Shown: positions 1 through 9,980, counted from the first letter of the stretch. The stretch is 64,000 nucleotides of DNA from Staphylococcus capitis subsp. capitis (GCF_040739495.1 NZ_CP145263.1:1178001-1242000), one strand, 5' to 3'. The notes: a model not told the origin generated them from the sequence alone. Translations and numbers: made by a program.

Positions 1-699
1 GAAGATTACATACATTTTTTACATCAAATTCAAGTGGATCGAATTATTTTCGGTGATCCAGCAGTAGTAATGTTTGTTAAAAAACAATCAAATCCTATCC
101 CTTTACATTGGGATGCTGGAGCATTAGTAACAAATTATTTCCAATGTAATTATTGGGGGAAAAAGGGTGCATCAAGAGCTGTTTTAGCTAAAGAGCTTAG
201 CTTAGAAGAGATGATTAATATTAAAAAGAATGCTAATGTTGAAATCGAAGTCCAAGTACATGGAATGACATGCATGTTTCAATCGAAACGAATGTTGTTA
301 GGTAATTACTATACATTCCAAGACAGACAAATGAAGATTGAGCGCAATAATGCACAACAAGATTTACTTTTATATGATGAAGAACGCGATAACAAATATC
401 CAGTTTTTGAAGATTATAATGGAACGCATATTATGTCTCCGAATGATATTTGTTTAATCGAGGAATTAGAACCATTTTTTGAAGCGGGAATTGACGCATT
501 CAAAATCGATGGCGTTCTACAATCAGAAGACTATATCAATGTAGTAACAGAGCAATATAGAGAAGCAATTGACTTATATAATGAAGACCCTGAAGCATAT
601 GATGATGAAAAATTCATGTTAGTCGATCCTATAGAGGAAATTCAACCTGAACATCGTCCATTCGATGAAGGTTTCTTATATAAACAAACGGTTTACTAA
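1..699 (+). CDS. trhP1: U32-family protein, tRNA 5-hydroxyuridine synthesis (TrhP1/YrrN-like), 5' end missing
   Basis: The frame is open from base 1, so the gene begins upstream of the window; only its last 232 codons are here. It is a peptidase-U32-family protein of the kind shown in Bacillus (YrrN) and E. coli (YegQ) to take part in prephenate-dependent hydroxylation of wobble uridine in tRNA. The family hallmark EVQVHGMTC is visible near window base 245, but the cysteine-rich stretch that follows it in the downstream paralogue is absent here (the region reads QSKRMLLGNYYTF), as expected for the shorter, non-catalytic-looking partner. It ends immediately before a GGGAGG ribosome site for the next gene, so the two are probably co-translated as a pair. 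Confidence 0.85.
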   Translation, partial: EDYIHFLHQIQVDRIIFGDPAVVMFVKKQSNPIPLHWDAGALVTNYFQCNYWGKKGASRAVLAKELSLEEMINIKKNANVEIEVQVHGMTCMFQSKRMLLGNYYTFQDRQMKIERNNAQQDLLLYDEERDNKYPVFEDYNGTHIMSPNDICLIEELEPFFEAGIDAFKIDGVLQSEDYINVVTEQYREAIDLYNEDPEAYDDEKFMLVDPIEEIQPEHRPFDEGFLYKQTVY

Positions 700-718
700 G
701 GGAGGCTTATCATTAATA

Positions 719-1987
719 ATGAAAACTCTAGAAGAAGTTCAATCAAGTTCGAAACCAAAAATGAAAAAGCCAGAATTACTTGCTCCAGCAGGAAATTTAG
801 AGAAACTTAAAATAGCTGTACATTATGGTGCTGATGCAGTATTTTTAGGTGGTCAAGAGTATGGTTTACGTTCAAATGCAGATAATTTTACTATGGATGA
901 AATTGCTGAAGGCGTAGAATTTGCAAATCGTTATGGTGCTAAAATCTACGTTACAACAAATATTATTGCACATGATGAAAATATGGATGGATTAGAGGAA
1001 TATCTACGTCAGTTAGATAAAACAGGCGCAACTGGAATTATTGTAGCTGATCCATTAATCATAGAAACATGCAAAGAGGTCGCACCAAGACTTGAAATTC
1101 ATTTATCTACTCAACAATCCCTTTCAAATTATAAAGCTGTTGAATTTTGGAAAGAAGAAGGTTTAGACCGTGTTGTGTTAGCACGTGAGACAGGCGCTAT
1201 GGAAATGAAAGAAATGAAGGAAAAAGTTGATATTGAAATTGAAGCTTTTATTCATGGTGCAATGTGTATAGCATATTCAGGACGTTGTACATTAAGTAAT
1301 CATATGACAGCTCGTGATTCAAACCGTGGAGGCTGTTGTCAAAGTTGCCGTTGGGACTATGATTTACTTCAAGTAGATAATGATGGAGAACTTGATTTAT
1401 TTTATGAAAATGGAGATGTTACACCGTTTGCAATGAGTCCAAAAGATTTAAAATTAATTGAATCTATACCACAAATGATGGAATTAGGAATCGACTCTTT
1501 AAAAATTGAGGGTAGGATGAAATCTATTCATTATATTGCAACTGTTGTATCAGTTTATCGCAAAGTCATAGACGCTTATGCTATGGATCCTGAGAATTTT
1601 AAGATTAAACCTGAGTGGCTCAAAGAACTGGATAAATGCGCAAATCGGGATACAGCGCCAGCTTTCTTCCAAGGGACACCTGGATATGAAGAGCAAATGT
1701 TTGGAGAAGAACAATCTAAGAAATCAGCTTACGATTTTTGCGGACTAGTACTCGACTATGATGAACAAACGCAACTTGCTACCATACAACAGCGAAACCA
1801 TTTCAAACCAGGACAAGAAATTGAATTCTTTGGTCCTGAAATTGATAGTTTCAGGCAAATTGTTGATGCTATTTATGATGAGGAAGGTAATAGTTTAGAT
1901 GCCGCACGTCATCCATTGCAAATTGTTCAAATTAAAGTCGACAAACCTATTTATGCTAATAACATGATGAGAAAGGAAATCGGCTAA
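719..1987 (+). CDS. trhP2: U32-family tRNA hydroxylation protein (TrhP2/YrrO)
   Basis: 422 aa, the same length as Bacillus YrrO as I recall it. It carries the full U32 signature: [20 protein letters not shown], then [11 protein letters not shown], giving four closely spaced cysteines likely to hold a metal or Fe-S centre, and KIEGRMKS further on. Role: with TrhP1, hydroxylation of U34 in tRNAs on the way to mo5U-type wobble bases. I chose ATG 719 because GGGAGG lies at 700-705; an upstream in-frame ATG at 665 lies inside trhP1 and would place that ribosome site within the coding region. The stop overlaps the udk start by one base. Confidence 0.9.
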   Translation: MKTLEEVQSSSKPKMKKPELLAPAGNLEKLKIAVHYGADAVFLGGQEYGLRSNADNFTMDEIAEGVEFANRYGAKIYVTTNIIAHDENMDGLEEYLRQLDKTGATGIIVADPLIIETCKEVAPRLEIHLSTQQSLSNYKAVEFWKEEGLDRVVLARETGAMEMKEMKEKVDIEIEAFIHGAMCIAYSGRCTLSNHMTARDSNRGGCCQSCRWDYDLLQVDNDGELDLFYENGDVTPFAMSPKDLKLIESIPQMMELGIDSLKIEGRMKSIHYIATVVSVYRKVIDAYAMDPENFKIKPEWLKELDKCANRDTAPAFFQGTPGYEEQMFGEEQSKKSAYDFCGLVLDYDEQTQLATIQQRNHFKPGQEIEFFGPEIDSFRQIVDAIYDEEGNSLDAARHPLQIVQIKVDKPIYANNMMRKEIG

Positions 1988-2610
1988 TGAATCAAACGAC
2001 AATTATTGGTATTGCTGGTGGCTCTGGTTCAGGTAAAACCACTGTTACTAATGAAATTATGAAGAATCTTGAAGGCCACAGTGTTGCACTTTTAGCTCAA
2101 GATTACTATTATAAAGACCAGTCTCATTTAACTTTTGAAGAAAGACTTGAGACAAATTATGATCATCCATTCGCATTCGATAATGATTTACTTATACAAA
2201 ATCTTAAAGATTTAAGAAATGGTATGGCCATCGAAGTTCCTACTTATGATTATTCGAAACATACTCGTAGTGATGAAACGATTGCATTTGAACCAAAAGA
2301 TGTTATTATCGTAGAAGGTATCTTTGCTTTAGAAAATAAAACTTTACGAGATATGATGGATGTAAAAATTTATGTGGATACAGATGCAGATTTAAGAATT
2401 TTACGTAGACTTACACGTGATACTCAAGAACGTGGACGTTCTATGGAGTCTGTAATTAATCAATATTTAAATGTAGTCAGACCAATGCATGAACAATTTA
2501 TTGAACCAACAAAAAAACATGCAGATATTATCATACCTGAAGGTGGCAGTAATAAGGTCGCAATTGATATTATGACTACGAAGATTCAATCACTCGTTAG
2601 CAAAAAATAG
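1987..2610 (+). CDS. udk: Uridine kinase
   Basis: 207 aa, the usual length. Phosphorylates uridine and cytidine to UMP and CMP with ATP or GTP (pyrimidine salvage, cytosolic). Walker [10 protein letters not shown] is at residues 11-19; the [10 protein letters not shown] substrate-loop region and IIVEGIFAL (Walker B-like) follow. The ATG overlaps the last base of trhP2 (TAATG), pointing to translational coupling in the trhP1-trhP2-udk-greA run. Confidence 0.97.
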   Translation: MNQTTIIGIAGGSGSGKTTVTNEIMKNLEGHSVALLAQDYYYKDQSHLTFEERLETNYDHPFAFDNDLLIQNLKDLRNGMAIEVPTYDYSKHTRSDETIAFEPKDVIIVEGIFALENKTLRDMMDVKIYVDTDADLRILRRLTRDTQERGRSMESVINQYLNVVRPMHEQFIEPTKKHADIIIPEGGSNKVAIDIMTTKIQSLVSKK

Positions 2611-2637
2611 TAACTTATAGTAAAGGAAGATGACATT

Positions 2638-3114
2638 ATGGAAAACCAAAAACAATACCCAATGACTCAAGAAGGTTATGAACAACTTGAGCAAGAATTA
2701 GAAGAATTAAAAACGGTTAAAAGACCAGAAGTTGTTGAAAAAATTAAAGTAGCTCGTTCTTTTGGTGACTTATCAGAGAACTCTGAGTACGATGCAGCAA
2801 AAGATGAACAAGGATTTATCGAACAAGATATTCAACGTATTGAACATATGATTAGAAATGCGCTTATCATTGAAGATAATGGTGATAATAACGTTGTTCA
2901 AATTGGTAAAACAGTCACTTTTGTTGAATTACCAGGTGATGAAGAAGAAAGTTATCAAATAGTAGGTTCTGCTGAAGCTGACGCATTCAAAGGAAAAATT
3001 TCAAATGAATCTCCTATGGCAAATGCTTTAATAGGTAAAGGATTAAATGACGAAGTTCGTGTTCCTCTTCCTAACGGCGGAGAAATGAACGTTAAAATCG
3101 TTGATATCAAATAA
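2638..3114 (+). CDS. greA: Transcription elongation factor GreA
   Basis: 158 aa. Rescues backtracked RNA polymerase by stimulating transcript cleavage. The N-terminal coiled coil (about residues 8-75) holds the acidic tip [14 protein letters not shown] (D/E pair that reaches the active site), followed by the C-terminal FKBP-like domain with [11 protein letters not shown]. Preceded by AAGGAAGATG at about 2622. It is the last gene of the transcript, followed by a strong hairpin terminator. Confidence 0.97.
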   Translation: MENQKQYPMTQEGYEQLEQELEELKTVKRPEVVEKIKVARSFGDLSENSEYDAAKDEQGFIEQDIQRIEHMIRNALIIEDNGDNNVVQIGKTVTFVELPGDEEESYQIVGSAEADAFKGKISNESPMANALIGKGLNDEVRVPLPNGGEMNVKIVDIK

Positions 3115-3162
3115 TTAAATATTTTATTTTAAAATTGCTAGTACTAATGAATTCTAGTATTA

Positions 3163-3196
3163 AGTCCGAGTCATATTTTATGACTTGGACTTTTTT
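3163..3196 (+). terminator. Rho-independent terminator after greA
   Basis: A 13-bp stem, AGTCCGAGTCATA paired with TATGACTTGGACT (one G-T pair), loop TTT, then six T residues. Placed 48 bases after the greA stop, it separates the trhP-udk-greA transcript from the pxp operon. Confidence 0.85.
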
Positions 3197-3520
3197 ATGT
3201 TATTATTATAGAAATTTTAGCTTTAAAGAAACATTACACCATTAAATTTAGTTCTTAATAGATGAGTAGGATAAAATCCTTTTGTTATTCATCATTTTTA
3301 TCATGACAAAAAATAATATGTATGATTAAATAAATATTAGCGATTTTTTGAAATAGAAATGCTATATTTTTTGAAAGACCTTAATTTCTAAATATCAAAT
3401 TATTAGTAATTATCACTAACAATTTGAATTAATTATTAAACAAACATTTTATTGCAATGATACAATTAAATAGTTACAGCAAATAAATCCTTAAAAATTT
3501 AAAGGGGAGGGATTTTAAAG
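3197..3520. promoter_or_regulatory. Intergenic leader of the pxp operon with an 11-base direct repeat
   Basis: A 324-base A+T-rich gap with no open frame. It contains an exact 11-base direct repeat, ATTTTTTGAAA, at 3343-3353 and 3366-3376 (23 bases start to start). This loosely resembles the CodY consensus, but each copy has about five mismatches over 15 positions. An extended -10-like element TGATACAAT sits at 3458-3466. A strong ribosome site, AAAGGGGAGG, ends at 3510. Operator identity is inference only. Confidence 0.4.
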
Positions 3521-4252
3521 TTGGAAACTCAAATTATAAATGAACAAACTGTGATGATTTATTTTGATAATGAAATTAGTGAAAGCACTTACCAACTCGT
3601 TCAATCAACAGTACAATACATAAAGAAACAGAATCATTCAGAGATAACAGAAATCATTCCATCTTATAGAGCAATTCTAATATACTTCGATAATAAGAGG
3701 ATAGAAGGAAATGAATTGTTAGAAAATTTAGAACTTAACCGCTTACAAAACGAGTCAGATGCTAGAACTCGAAATAAGCGTATTATTCAAATTCCTGTTT
3801 TATATGGTGAGGAATATGGACCTGACTTGGCTGAAGTTGCAGAACATAATCATTTAACTAAAGAAGAAGTCAAACAGATTCACACTCGTCAGCCATACCT
3901 TATTTATATGTTAGGCTTTATGCCAGGATTTCCTTATTTAGGGGGGGTTGACGAACGTTTACATACACCAAGACGTTCTGAGCCAAGACTTAAGATTGAG
4001 GCTGGTTCTGTTGGAATAGCCAATAATCAAACGGGATTATATCCAATGGACTCTCCAGGAGGGTGGCAAATTATTGGTCGTACACCTCTTAAGGTTTTTG
4101 ATCTCAATCGAACTCCGATGACAATGTATGAAGCTGGAGATTATATTCAGTTTTATGAGATTGATCAACATGAATATAACAATATATCTGAGGAAATTGA
4201 AAATGGAAAATTTGATATAGATAAGTGGGTGACAAATAAAGATGAGTATTAA
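3521..4252 (+). CDS. pxpB: 5-oxoprolinase subunit PxpB (AHS1/KipI family)
   Basis: 243 aa. AHS1-domain protein: together with PxpC and PxpA it converts 5-oxoproline (pyroglutamate) to glutamate with ATP; the Bacillus homologue was first named KipI. The diagnostic AHS1 block GFMPGFPYLGGVDERLHTPRR is at about residues 132-152, followed by GSVGIANNQTGLYPMDSPGGW. Starts at TTG 3521, ten bases after GGGGAGG. It overlaps pxpC by 11 bases. The same AHS1 fold forms half of the carboxyltransferase domain of urea carboxylase, which matters because BCCP and BC genes follow. Confidence 0.9.
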   Translation: METQIINEQTVMIYFDNEISESTYQLVQSTVQYIKKQNHSEITEIIPSYRAILIYFDNKRIEGNELLENLELNRLQNESDARTRNKRIIQIPVLYGEEYGPDLAEVAEHNHLTKEEVKQIHTRQPYLIYMLGFMPGFPYLGGVDERLHTPRRSEPRLKIEAGSVGIANNQTGLYPMDSPGGWQIIGRTPLKVFDLNRTPMTMYEAGDYIQFYEIDQHEYNNISEEIENGKFDIDKWVTNKDEY

Positions 4253-5246
4253 AATTTTACAACCTGGCTTATTTTCAACAATCCAAGACGAAGGACGTAT
4301 AGGTTATCAAGATTTAGGATTTTCCGGAGCTGGTGCTTTAGACTTTTATAGTTTTAAAATGGCTCAAAAATTAATTGGTAATGATGGACCTGCGATTGAA
4401 TACACTGTTATTGGCCCTAAAGTACAGTTTCTTAAAGAAAATACTTTTGCATTTATCGGTGGAACATCCAATGCAAAATTAAACGGTAATTCCATTGATT
4501 CACAAGTAGTATATAAAGTACAGACTAACGATGTATTAGAAATCGGTCAGGTTACTGAAGGTGCGAGAGGATATCTTGTGTTTGGTCATCCGTTAAAAAT
4601 AGAAAGGATTGCAGAGAGTTATTCTACTCATACTAGAAGTGGACTTGGTGGTTTTGAAGGACGAGCGCTTAAAAAGCATGACATTATACCTACTCAAAGT
4701 AATGCATCTTATAATGAGAATTTAGGTAAAGCAACCTACTATATACCATTAGTAGAGGATAATACTATTCATGTTATTAAAGGTCCTCAATTTAGTTTAT
4801 TTTCAGAGGAAGCAGTAGATACATTTATCAATTCTGAATTTAAGGTTTCAGATCAGTCGGATCGTATGGGTTACAGATTAGTTGGTCCATCCGTTTCACC
4901 TTTGAAAACGGCTGACATTATTTCTGAACCTGTAGCTTTAGGAAGCATCCAAGTTCCTAATGACGGAAACCCAATTATTCTTTTAAATGATAAACAAACT
5001 GTAGGTGGTTATACTAAAATTGCTACAGTTACTCAATTAGATTTAAAAAAATTAGCGCAACTTAAACCGGGAGAAACTATTCGATTTGAATGGATATCTA
5101 CAGAAGAAGCGTTTAAACAATTAATAGAATTTGAAAATGATTTTGAACAAAAATTAATAAACGTGTCAGAACAACCATTATTTAATTTAAGCAATGTAAG
5201 AAACACTTCTAAGAAATTAGCATCACTAATTAAGGAGGACAAATAA
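4242..5246 (+). CDS. pxpC: 5-oxoprolinase subunit PxpC (AHS2/KipA family)
   Basis: 334 aa, the normal length for a stand-alone AHS2 protein. Works with PxpB in 5-oxoproline cleavage; the Bacillus homologue is KipA. The N-terminal signature TIQDEGRIGYQDLGFSGAGALD (split: TIQDEGR, GYQDLG, AGALD) and the central SDQSDRMGYRLVGP block are typical. The start overlaps the end of pxpB (ATGAGTATT within GATGAGTATTAA), which suggests coupled synthesis in equal amounts, fitting a PxpBC complex. In urea carboxylase, AHS1 and AHS2 are fused into one carboxyltransferase domain. Confidence 0.9.
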   Translation: MSIKILQPGLFSTIQDEGRIGYQDLGFSGAGALDFYSFKMAQKLIGNDGPAIEYTVIGPKVQFLKENTFAFIGGTSNAKLNGNSIDSQVVYKVQTNDVLEIGQVTEGARGYLVFGHPLKIERIAESYSTHTRSGLGGFEGRALKKHDIIPTQSNASYNENLGKATYYIPLVEDNTIHVIKGPQFSLFSEEAVDTFINSEFKVSDQSDRMGYRLVGPSVSPLKTADIISEPVALGSIQVPNDGNPIILLNDKQTVGGYTKIATVTQLDLKKLAQLKPGETIRFEWISTEEAFKQLIEFENDFEQKLINVSEQPLFNLSNVRNTSKKLASLIKEDK

Positions 5247-5248
5247 TA

Positions 5249-5704
5249 ATGAATCTTGAAAGAATAGAAGAAATTATAAATTTAGTAAAATCAAATGATG
5301 TAAAAAAGTTTAAATATAAAGACTTTGAGAATGAAATTGAACTTGATTTCACAGAGGGTAATTCATCACAAGGTTTATCTCAAACTGCAAATGTACAATC
5401 AAATGAAATGACACAAACTAATAATGAAACTCAAGATACTAACAACCAAACGCAAGATTCTAGTGATGACAAAGAAATTAAATCTTCTATGGTTGGTACG
5501 TTTTTCTTACAAGATAGTAAAGAATTAACGGATCCCCAAATTAAAGTTGGTGATCAAGTTAAAGAAGGAGATATCATTGGTTACATAGAAGCAATGAAGG
5601 TAATGAACGAAATCACTAGTGACGTGAGTGGTGAGGTTACTGAAATTGTTGTAGAACATGGTACTAATGTTGAATATGATCAAGTATTAGTCAAAGTGAA
5701 GTAA
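5249..5704 (+). CDS. Biotin carboxyl carrier protein (operon-specific AccB homologue)
   Basis: 151 aa. The N-terminal part (LERIEEIINLVKSND) looks like acetyl-CoA carboxylase BCCP; a Gln/Asn/Thr-rich linker covers about residues 45-80, and the biotinyl domain has the canonical EAMKVMNEI with lysine as the biotin site. Its gene lies between pxpC and a biotin carboxylase gene rather than beside accA/accD. Its partner carboxyltransferase is therefore unlikely to be the acetyl-CoA type; PxpB/PxpC (AHS1/AHS2) are the plausible partners. An additional housekeeping accB elsewhere is expected but cannot be seen here. Confidence 0.85.
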   Translation: MNLERIEEIINLVKSNDVKKFKYKDFENEIELDFTEGNSSQGLSQTANVQSNEMTQTNNETQDTNNQTQDSSDDKEIKSSMVGTFFLQDSKELTDPQIKVGDQVKEGDIIGYIEAMKVMNEITSDVSGEVTEIVVEHGTNVEYDQVLVKVK

Positions 5705-5719
5705 GGGGGGAATAGACTT

Positions 5720-7081
5720 ATGTATCGTTGTTTGATTGCAAACAGAGGGGAAATAGCCGTAAGGATTATTCGCGCATGTAGAGAGATGAAAATCGAAACA
5801 GTAGCCATCTATGCCAAAGGCGACGAAGATAGTCTGCATGTAAGTTTAGCTGATCAAGCGATTTGTATTGGAGAAGCTAATCCTTTAGATAGCTATTTAA
5901 ATATAGAACGTATTATCTCAGCAGCAGAAATTACCGGAGCAAATGCGATACACCCTGGTTACGGTTTCTTATCTGAATCAACCACTTTTGCTGAAGCTGT
6001 TGAAGAAAATGATATCCACTTTATTGGCCCTAATAAAAAGACAATGGAAATGATGGGGGATAAAATTACAGCTCGTCAGACCGTTCATGCTGCAAATGTT
6101 CCAGTAATCCCTGGATCTGACGGCGAGGTTGAATCTGTTGATGAAATTAAAAAACTCGCGGAAGAAATAGGATACCCCCTTGTTCTTAAAGCTGCAAGTG
6201 GTGGTGGAGGTAAGGGTATCCGTATCGTTAAAGAACCGGAACAATTAGAAAAATCATTAAAAGAAGCTAAAAGTGAAGGTCAAAAATATTTTAATGATGA
6301 TCGTGTATACGTTGAAGCTTTTATTCCCGTTGCAAAGCATGTAGAGGTTCAAGTCATCGGCGATGGTAAAAATAACTATGTTCATTTAGGTGAACGTGAT
6401 TGTTCAGTGCAACGAAAAAATCAAAAACTTATTGAAGAATCACCTTGTGCTGCATTAACAGATGAAAGACGAGAACGGATTTGTAATGATGCTGTTAAAG
6501 TAGCAAAGGCATCTAATTATAGAAGTGCTGGTACAATTGAATTTTTAGTAACAGAGGATGCTCACTACTTTATTGAGATGAATGCACGTATCCAAGTCGA
6601 ACATACAGTTACTGAAATGCGAGCAGATAGAGATCTTTTACAAGCACAATTGTACTTATTGCAATATGGTGAATTACCGTTCCAACAAGAAGATATAGTA
6701 TTTAACGGACATGTAATTGAAGCACGTATTAATGCTGAAAATCCAGAAAAGAAATTCCAGCCCACTCCTGGTAAAGTGAAGAAATTACATTTACCACAAG
6801 GATTTAATATTCGAGTAGATTCTTTATTATATTCCGGTTATCAAGTATCACCATATTATGACTCACTTGTAGCAAAAGTGATTGTAAAAGACTCAAATAG
6901 ACAAACAGCTATCAATAAATTGAAAGTTGCATTAGATGAAATGGTTATTGAAGGTTTCACTACAACAGCAGATTTCTTATACGCAGTATTAAGTTATCCG
7001 TTATATGCAGATGGTGATGCAAGTGAAGTTGATATTAAATTCTTAGAGAAGCATCAAATCATTAAAGGGGTGGATTTATAA
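5720..7081 (+). CDS. Biotin carboxylase (operon-specific AccC homologue)
   Basis: 453 aa, full length. ATP-dependent carboxylation of biotin on the carrier protein. N-terminal [20 protein letters not shown]-grasp glycine loop [13 protein letters not shown] at about residues 158-170, catalytic region [15 protein letters not shown], and a biotin-carboxylase C-terminal domain from about residue 330 ([11 protein letters not shown]). Preceded by AAGGGGGGAATAG. It ends one base into pxpA, so the pair is translationally coupled. No acetyl- or propionyl-type carboxyltransferase subunit is encoded nearby. Confidence 0.9.
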   Translation: MYRCLIANRGEIAVRIIRACREMKIETVAIYAKGDEDSLHVSLADQAICIGEANPLDSYLNIERIISAAEITGANAIHPGYGFLSESTTFAEAVEENDIHFIGPNKKTMEMMGDKITARQTVHAANVPVIPGSDGEVESVDEIKKLAEEIGYPLVLKAASGGGGKGIRIVKEPEQLEKSLKEAKSEGQKYFNDDRVYVEAFIPVAKHVEVQVIGDGKNNYVHLGERDCSVQRKNQKLIEESPCAALTDERRERICNDAVKVAKASNYRSAGTIEFLVTEDAHYFIEMNARIQVEHTVTEMRADRDLLQAQLYLLQYGELPFQQEDIVFNGHVIEARINAENPEKKFQPTPGKVKKLHLPQGFNIRVDSLLYSGYQVSPYYDSLVAKVIVKDSNRQTAINKLKVALDEMVIEGFTTTADFLYAVLSYPLYADGDASEVDIKFLEKHQIIKGVDL

Positions 7082-7833
7082 TGCAAATCGATTTGAATTG
7101 TGATTTAGGTGAAGCATTTGGAAATTATTCATTTGGTGGCGACAAAGATATTATTCCATTAATTACTTCGGCAAACATTGCTTGTGGTTTTCACGCCGGT
7201 GATGAAAATGTAATGAATGAGACAATACAACTTGCTAAAGAAAATAATGTAGGCATAGGAGCACATCCAGGTTTACCTGATTTACAAGGTTTCGGCAGAC
7301 GCAAAATGGATATTAAACCTAAAGAAATCTACAATTTAGTTGTCTACCAATTAGGTGCTTTGAATGGTTTTTGTAAAATTCATGGAACTCGTATAAATCA
7401 TGTTAAACCTCATGGTGCTTTATATAACATGGGCGCTAAAAATAAAGAAATTGCTCAAGCTATTGCACAAGCGGTTTATGATTTCGATAAGTCCTTAGTG
7501 CTAGTTGGACTATCTAATACATTGTTAATTTCAGAAGCTGAAGCGCTTGGTTTACGTACTGCTTCAGAAGTTTTTGCAGATCGTCGTTATGAAGATGATG
7601 GTCAGCTTGTAAGTCGTCAAGAATCAGATGCGACAATTACAAATACGGATGAAGCATTACAGCAAGTGTTAAAAATGGTTACTGAGAATAAAGTTGTTAG
7701 TAAAAATGGTAAAGAAATTGATTTACAAGCCGATACAATATGTGTCCATGGTGATGGTGCTCATGCACTTGATTTTGTAACTCAAATTAGAAAAAAATTA
7801 ACGAAAGAAGGCATTGATATTCAATCCTTATAG
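7081..7833 (+). CDS. pxpA: 5-oxoprolinase subunit PxpA (LamB/YcsF family)
   Basis: 250 aa. LamB/YcsF proteins are the catalytic lactam-opening component of the prokaryotic 5-oxoprolinase. The N-terminal [18 protein letters not shown] and [11 protein letters not shown] blocks carry conserved acidic and histidine residues, and [11 protein letters not shown] and VHGDGAHAL supply more histidines. ATG overlaps the stop of the biotin carboxylase gene (TAATG). Gives glutamate from pyroglutamate formed spontaneously from glutamine. Confidence 0.92.
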   Translation: MQIDLNCDLGEAFGNYSFGGDKDIIPLITSANIACGFHAGDENVMNETIQLAKENNVGIGAHPGLPDLQGFGRRKMDIKPKEIYNLVVYQLGALNGFCKIHGTRINHVKPHGALYNMGAKNKEIAQAIAQAVYDFDKSLVLVGLSNTLLISEAEALGLRTASEVFADRRYEDDGQLVSRQESDATITNTDEALQQVLKMVTENKVVSKNGKEIDLQADTICVHGDGAHALDFVTQIRKKLTKEGIDIQSL

Positions 7834-7845
7834 GGGGTACCAGAG

Positions 7846-9102
7846 ATGGGAGAAAATTTTAAACAAAGCAACAATCAAGAAACAAAACAAAGTGGGAAAG
7901 AATTTAAATTTACAAAAGGTCATAGACGTTTATTATATGGTTCAGTATTTTTGATGGCTACTTCTGCCATTGGTCCGGCATTTCTTACTCAAACGGCTGT
8001 TTTCACAGCACAATTTTATGCTAGTTTTGCATTCGCTATTTTAATATCAATATTAATTGATATTGGTGCTCAAATTAATATTTGGCGTGTTTTAGTAGTT
8101 ACTGGATTACGTGGTCAAGAAGTTTCAAATAAAGTTGTACCTGGATTAGGCACAGTGATATCAATATTAATAGCATTTGGGGGACTTGCATTTAATATAG
8201 GTAATATTGCAGGTGCAGGTCTTGGACTCAATGCAATGTTTGGTTTAGATGTTAAATGGGGTGCAGCTATAACTGCAATATTCTCTATCTTAATCTTTGT
8301 AAGTAAAAGTGGCCAAAAAATAATGGATGTAGTATCTATGATTCTAGGGGTAGTAATGATTTTGGTCGTTGCATATGTGATGGTAGTTTCTAATCCTCCA
8401 TACGGTGATGCATTAGTACACATGGTTGCACCTGAACATCCAATTAAACTTATTTTACCTATAATTACTTTAGTTGGAGGCACTGTAGGTGGTTATATAA
8501 CTTTTGCTGGAGCACACCGATTATTAGACTCTGGCATGAAAGGTAAAGAGTTTTTACCTTTCGTTAACAGATCTGCGATTGCAGGTATTTTAACAACAGG
8601 AGTTATGAGAACTTTACTTTTCTTAGCAGTTTTAGGTGTGGTTGTTACTGGAGTTACGTTAAGTGCAGAAAATCCACCTGCTTCAGTGTTTGAACACGCT
8701 ATTGGTCCAATAGGAAAAAATATATTTGGTGTAGTTATTTTTGCAGCAGCGATGTCATCTGTTATCGGTTCAGCATATACAAGTGCAACCTTCTTGAAGA
8801 CATTACATAAGTCTTTATTTAATAAAAATAATTTAATAGTCATTATGTTTATAGTTATCTCAACATTAATTTTCTTATTCATTGGTAAACCTGTAAGTTT
8901 ACTTATAATTGCGGGAGCAATCAATGGTTGGATTTTACCAATCACACTAGGGGCTATCTTAATTGCTAGTCGTAAAAAATCTATTGTTGGAGATTATAAA
9001 CATCCTACTTGGATGCTTGTTTTCGGAATCATAGCAGTTATAGTTACGATTATCACTGGTATTTTCTCTCTACAAGATTTAGCAAGCTTATGGAAAGGTT
9101 AA
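7846..9102 (+). CDS. NRAMP-fold membrane transporter (YcsG-like), metal-site residues absent
   Basis: 418 aa with about eleven hydrophobic segments after a polar N-terminus (about 30 residues rich in Gln/Asn/Lys). By-eye alignment of the first membrane segment (GPAFLTQTAVFTAQF) to canonical NRAMP (GP-FL---- DPGN) replaces the DPGN metal-binding motif by TAQF. The sixth-segment MPH motif is replaced by a stretch reading TFAGAH. It is therefore probably not a Mn/Fe carrier. As the last gene of the pxp operon it may move 5-oxoproline, a related amide or a co-ion. Ribosome site GGGGGTACCAGAG before ATG 7846. A terminator follows. Confidence 0.8.
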   Translation: MGENFKQSNNQETKQSGKEFKFTKGHRRLLYGSVFLMATSAIGPAFLTQTAVFTAQFYASFAFAILISILIDIGAQINIWRVLVVTGLRGQEVSNKVVPGLGTVISILIAFGGLAFNIGNIAGAGLGLNAMFGLDVKWGAAITAIFSILIFVSKSGQKIMDVVSMILGVVMILVVAYVMVVSNPPYGDALVHMVAPEHPIKLILPIITLVGGTVGGYITFAGAHRLLDSGMKGKEFLPFVNRSAIAGILTTGVMRTLLFLAVLGVVVTGVTLSAENPPASVFEHAIGPIGKNIFGVVIFAAAMSSVIGSAYTSATFLKTLHKSLFNKNNLIVIMFIVISTLIFLFIGKPVSLLIIAGAINGWILPITLGAILIASRKKSIVGDYKHPTWMLVFGIIAVIVTIITGIFSLQDLASLWKG

Positions 9103-9114
9103 TTATTTTTTATT

Positions 9115-9146
9115 ACTTCACGTCGTTAAGATGTGAAGTATTTTTT
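9115..9146 (+). terminator. Rho-independent terminator after the pxp operon
   Basis: Stem ACTTCACGTC / GATGTGAAGT (one G-T pair), loop GTTAA, followed by a T-rich tail at 9141-9146. Confidence 0.8.
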
Positions 9147-9272
9147 ATTAAAAAGTCTTAAAAATTTAATTATTTAACTCCCTATTGATAATTAACTTAT
9201 CCTATCGTGATGAATTTTAAAATGTGATAAAATACGTAGTGCTAGGACTTTTTAAATGAGGTGTAAATAGAA

Positions 9273-9959
9273 ATGATAGGCATAATTGGAGCTATGGAAA
9301 AAGAAGTAGGTATACTCAAAGATAAAATTGTCGACTTAAGTGAAATTAGTGTGGCACACGTAAAATTCTATACTGGTACACTTAATAATAAAGACATTGT
9401 TTTAACTCAAAGTGGAATAGGTAAAGTGAATGCTACTATATCTACGACTTTATTAATTGAAAAATTCAATCCTGATATAGTAATTAATACAGGTTCTGCT
9501 GGCGCTCTTGATGAGAGTTTAAAAGTGGGTGACGTATTAGTTAGTAATGAAGTCATTTATCATGATGTAGATGCAACAGCATTTGGTTATGCTTATGGTC
9601 AAATCCCGCAAATGCCAGAGCGTTATGAGTCTAGTGAAAAATTATTAGAAAAAACAATTGATATATTAAAACAGCAACAGCTAAATGGTAAAGTGGGCAT
9701 GATTACTAGTGGCGATAGTTTTATTGGTAGTGCTCAACAACGAAATAAAATTAAATCACAATTTCCAGATGCAATGGCAGTAGAAATGGAAGCGACAGCT
9801 ATTGCACAAACATGTTTCCAATTTAACGTTCCATTTATTGTGACGAGAGCAGTTTCAGATTTAGCTAATGGAGAAGCAGATATTTCATTTGAAGAATTTT
9901 TAGGTCAAGCTGCGATTTCTTCTAGTGAGACAGTTGAATTGTTAGTTAAATCATTATAA
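9273..9959 (+). CDS. mtnN: 5'-methylthioadenosine/S-adenosylhomocysteine nucleosidase
   Basis: 228 aa, normal length. Splits MTA and SAH to adenine plus the thioribose or ribosylhomocysteine; it feeds methionine salvage and the activated methyl cycle. [10 protein letters not shown] at the N-terminus includes the catalytic Glu, [11 protein letters not shown] is the ribose-binding block and [10 protein letters not shown] carries the catalytic Asp. An extended -10-like TGATAAAAT lies at about 9225-9233. It begins the downstream cluster with yqeG, 21 bases apart. Confidence 0.95.
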   Translation: MIGIIGAMEKEVGILKDKIVDLSEISVAHVKFYTGTLNNKDIVLTQSGIGKVNATISTTLLIEKFNPDIVINTGSAGALDESLKVGDVLVSNEVIYHDVDATAFGYAYGQIPQMPERYESSEKLLEKTIDILKQQQLNGKVGMITSGDSFIGSAQQRNKIKSQFPDAMAVEMEATAIAQTCFQFNVPFIVTRAVSDLANGEADISFEEFLGQAAISSSETVELLVKSL

Positions 9960-9980
9960 AAGTAAAGGTGAATTTATAAA

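Noticed and set aside
8115..8945. Long open frames on the minus strand opposite the transporter (122 and 150 codons)
   Set aside because: Antisense shadows of a hydrophobic gene: no ribosome site, odd composition, and the plus-strand protein is a clear family member.
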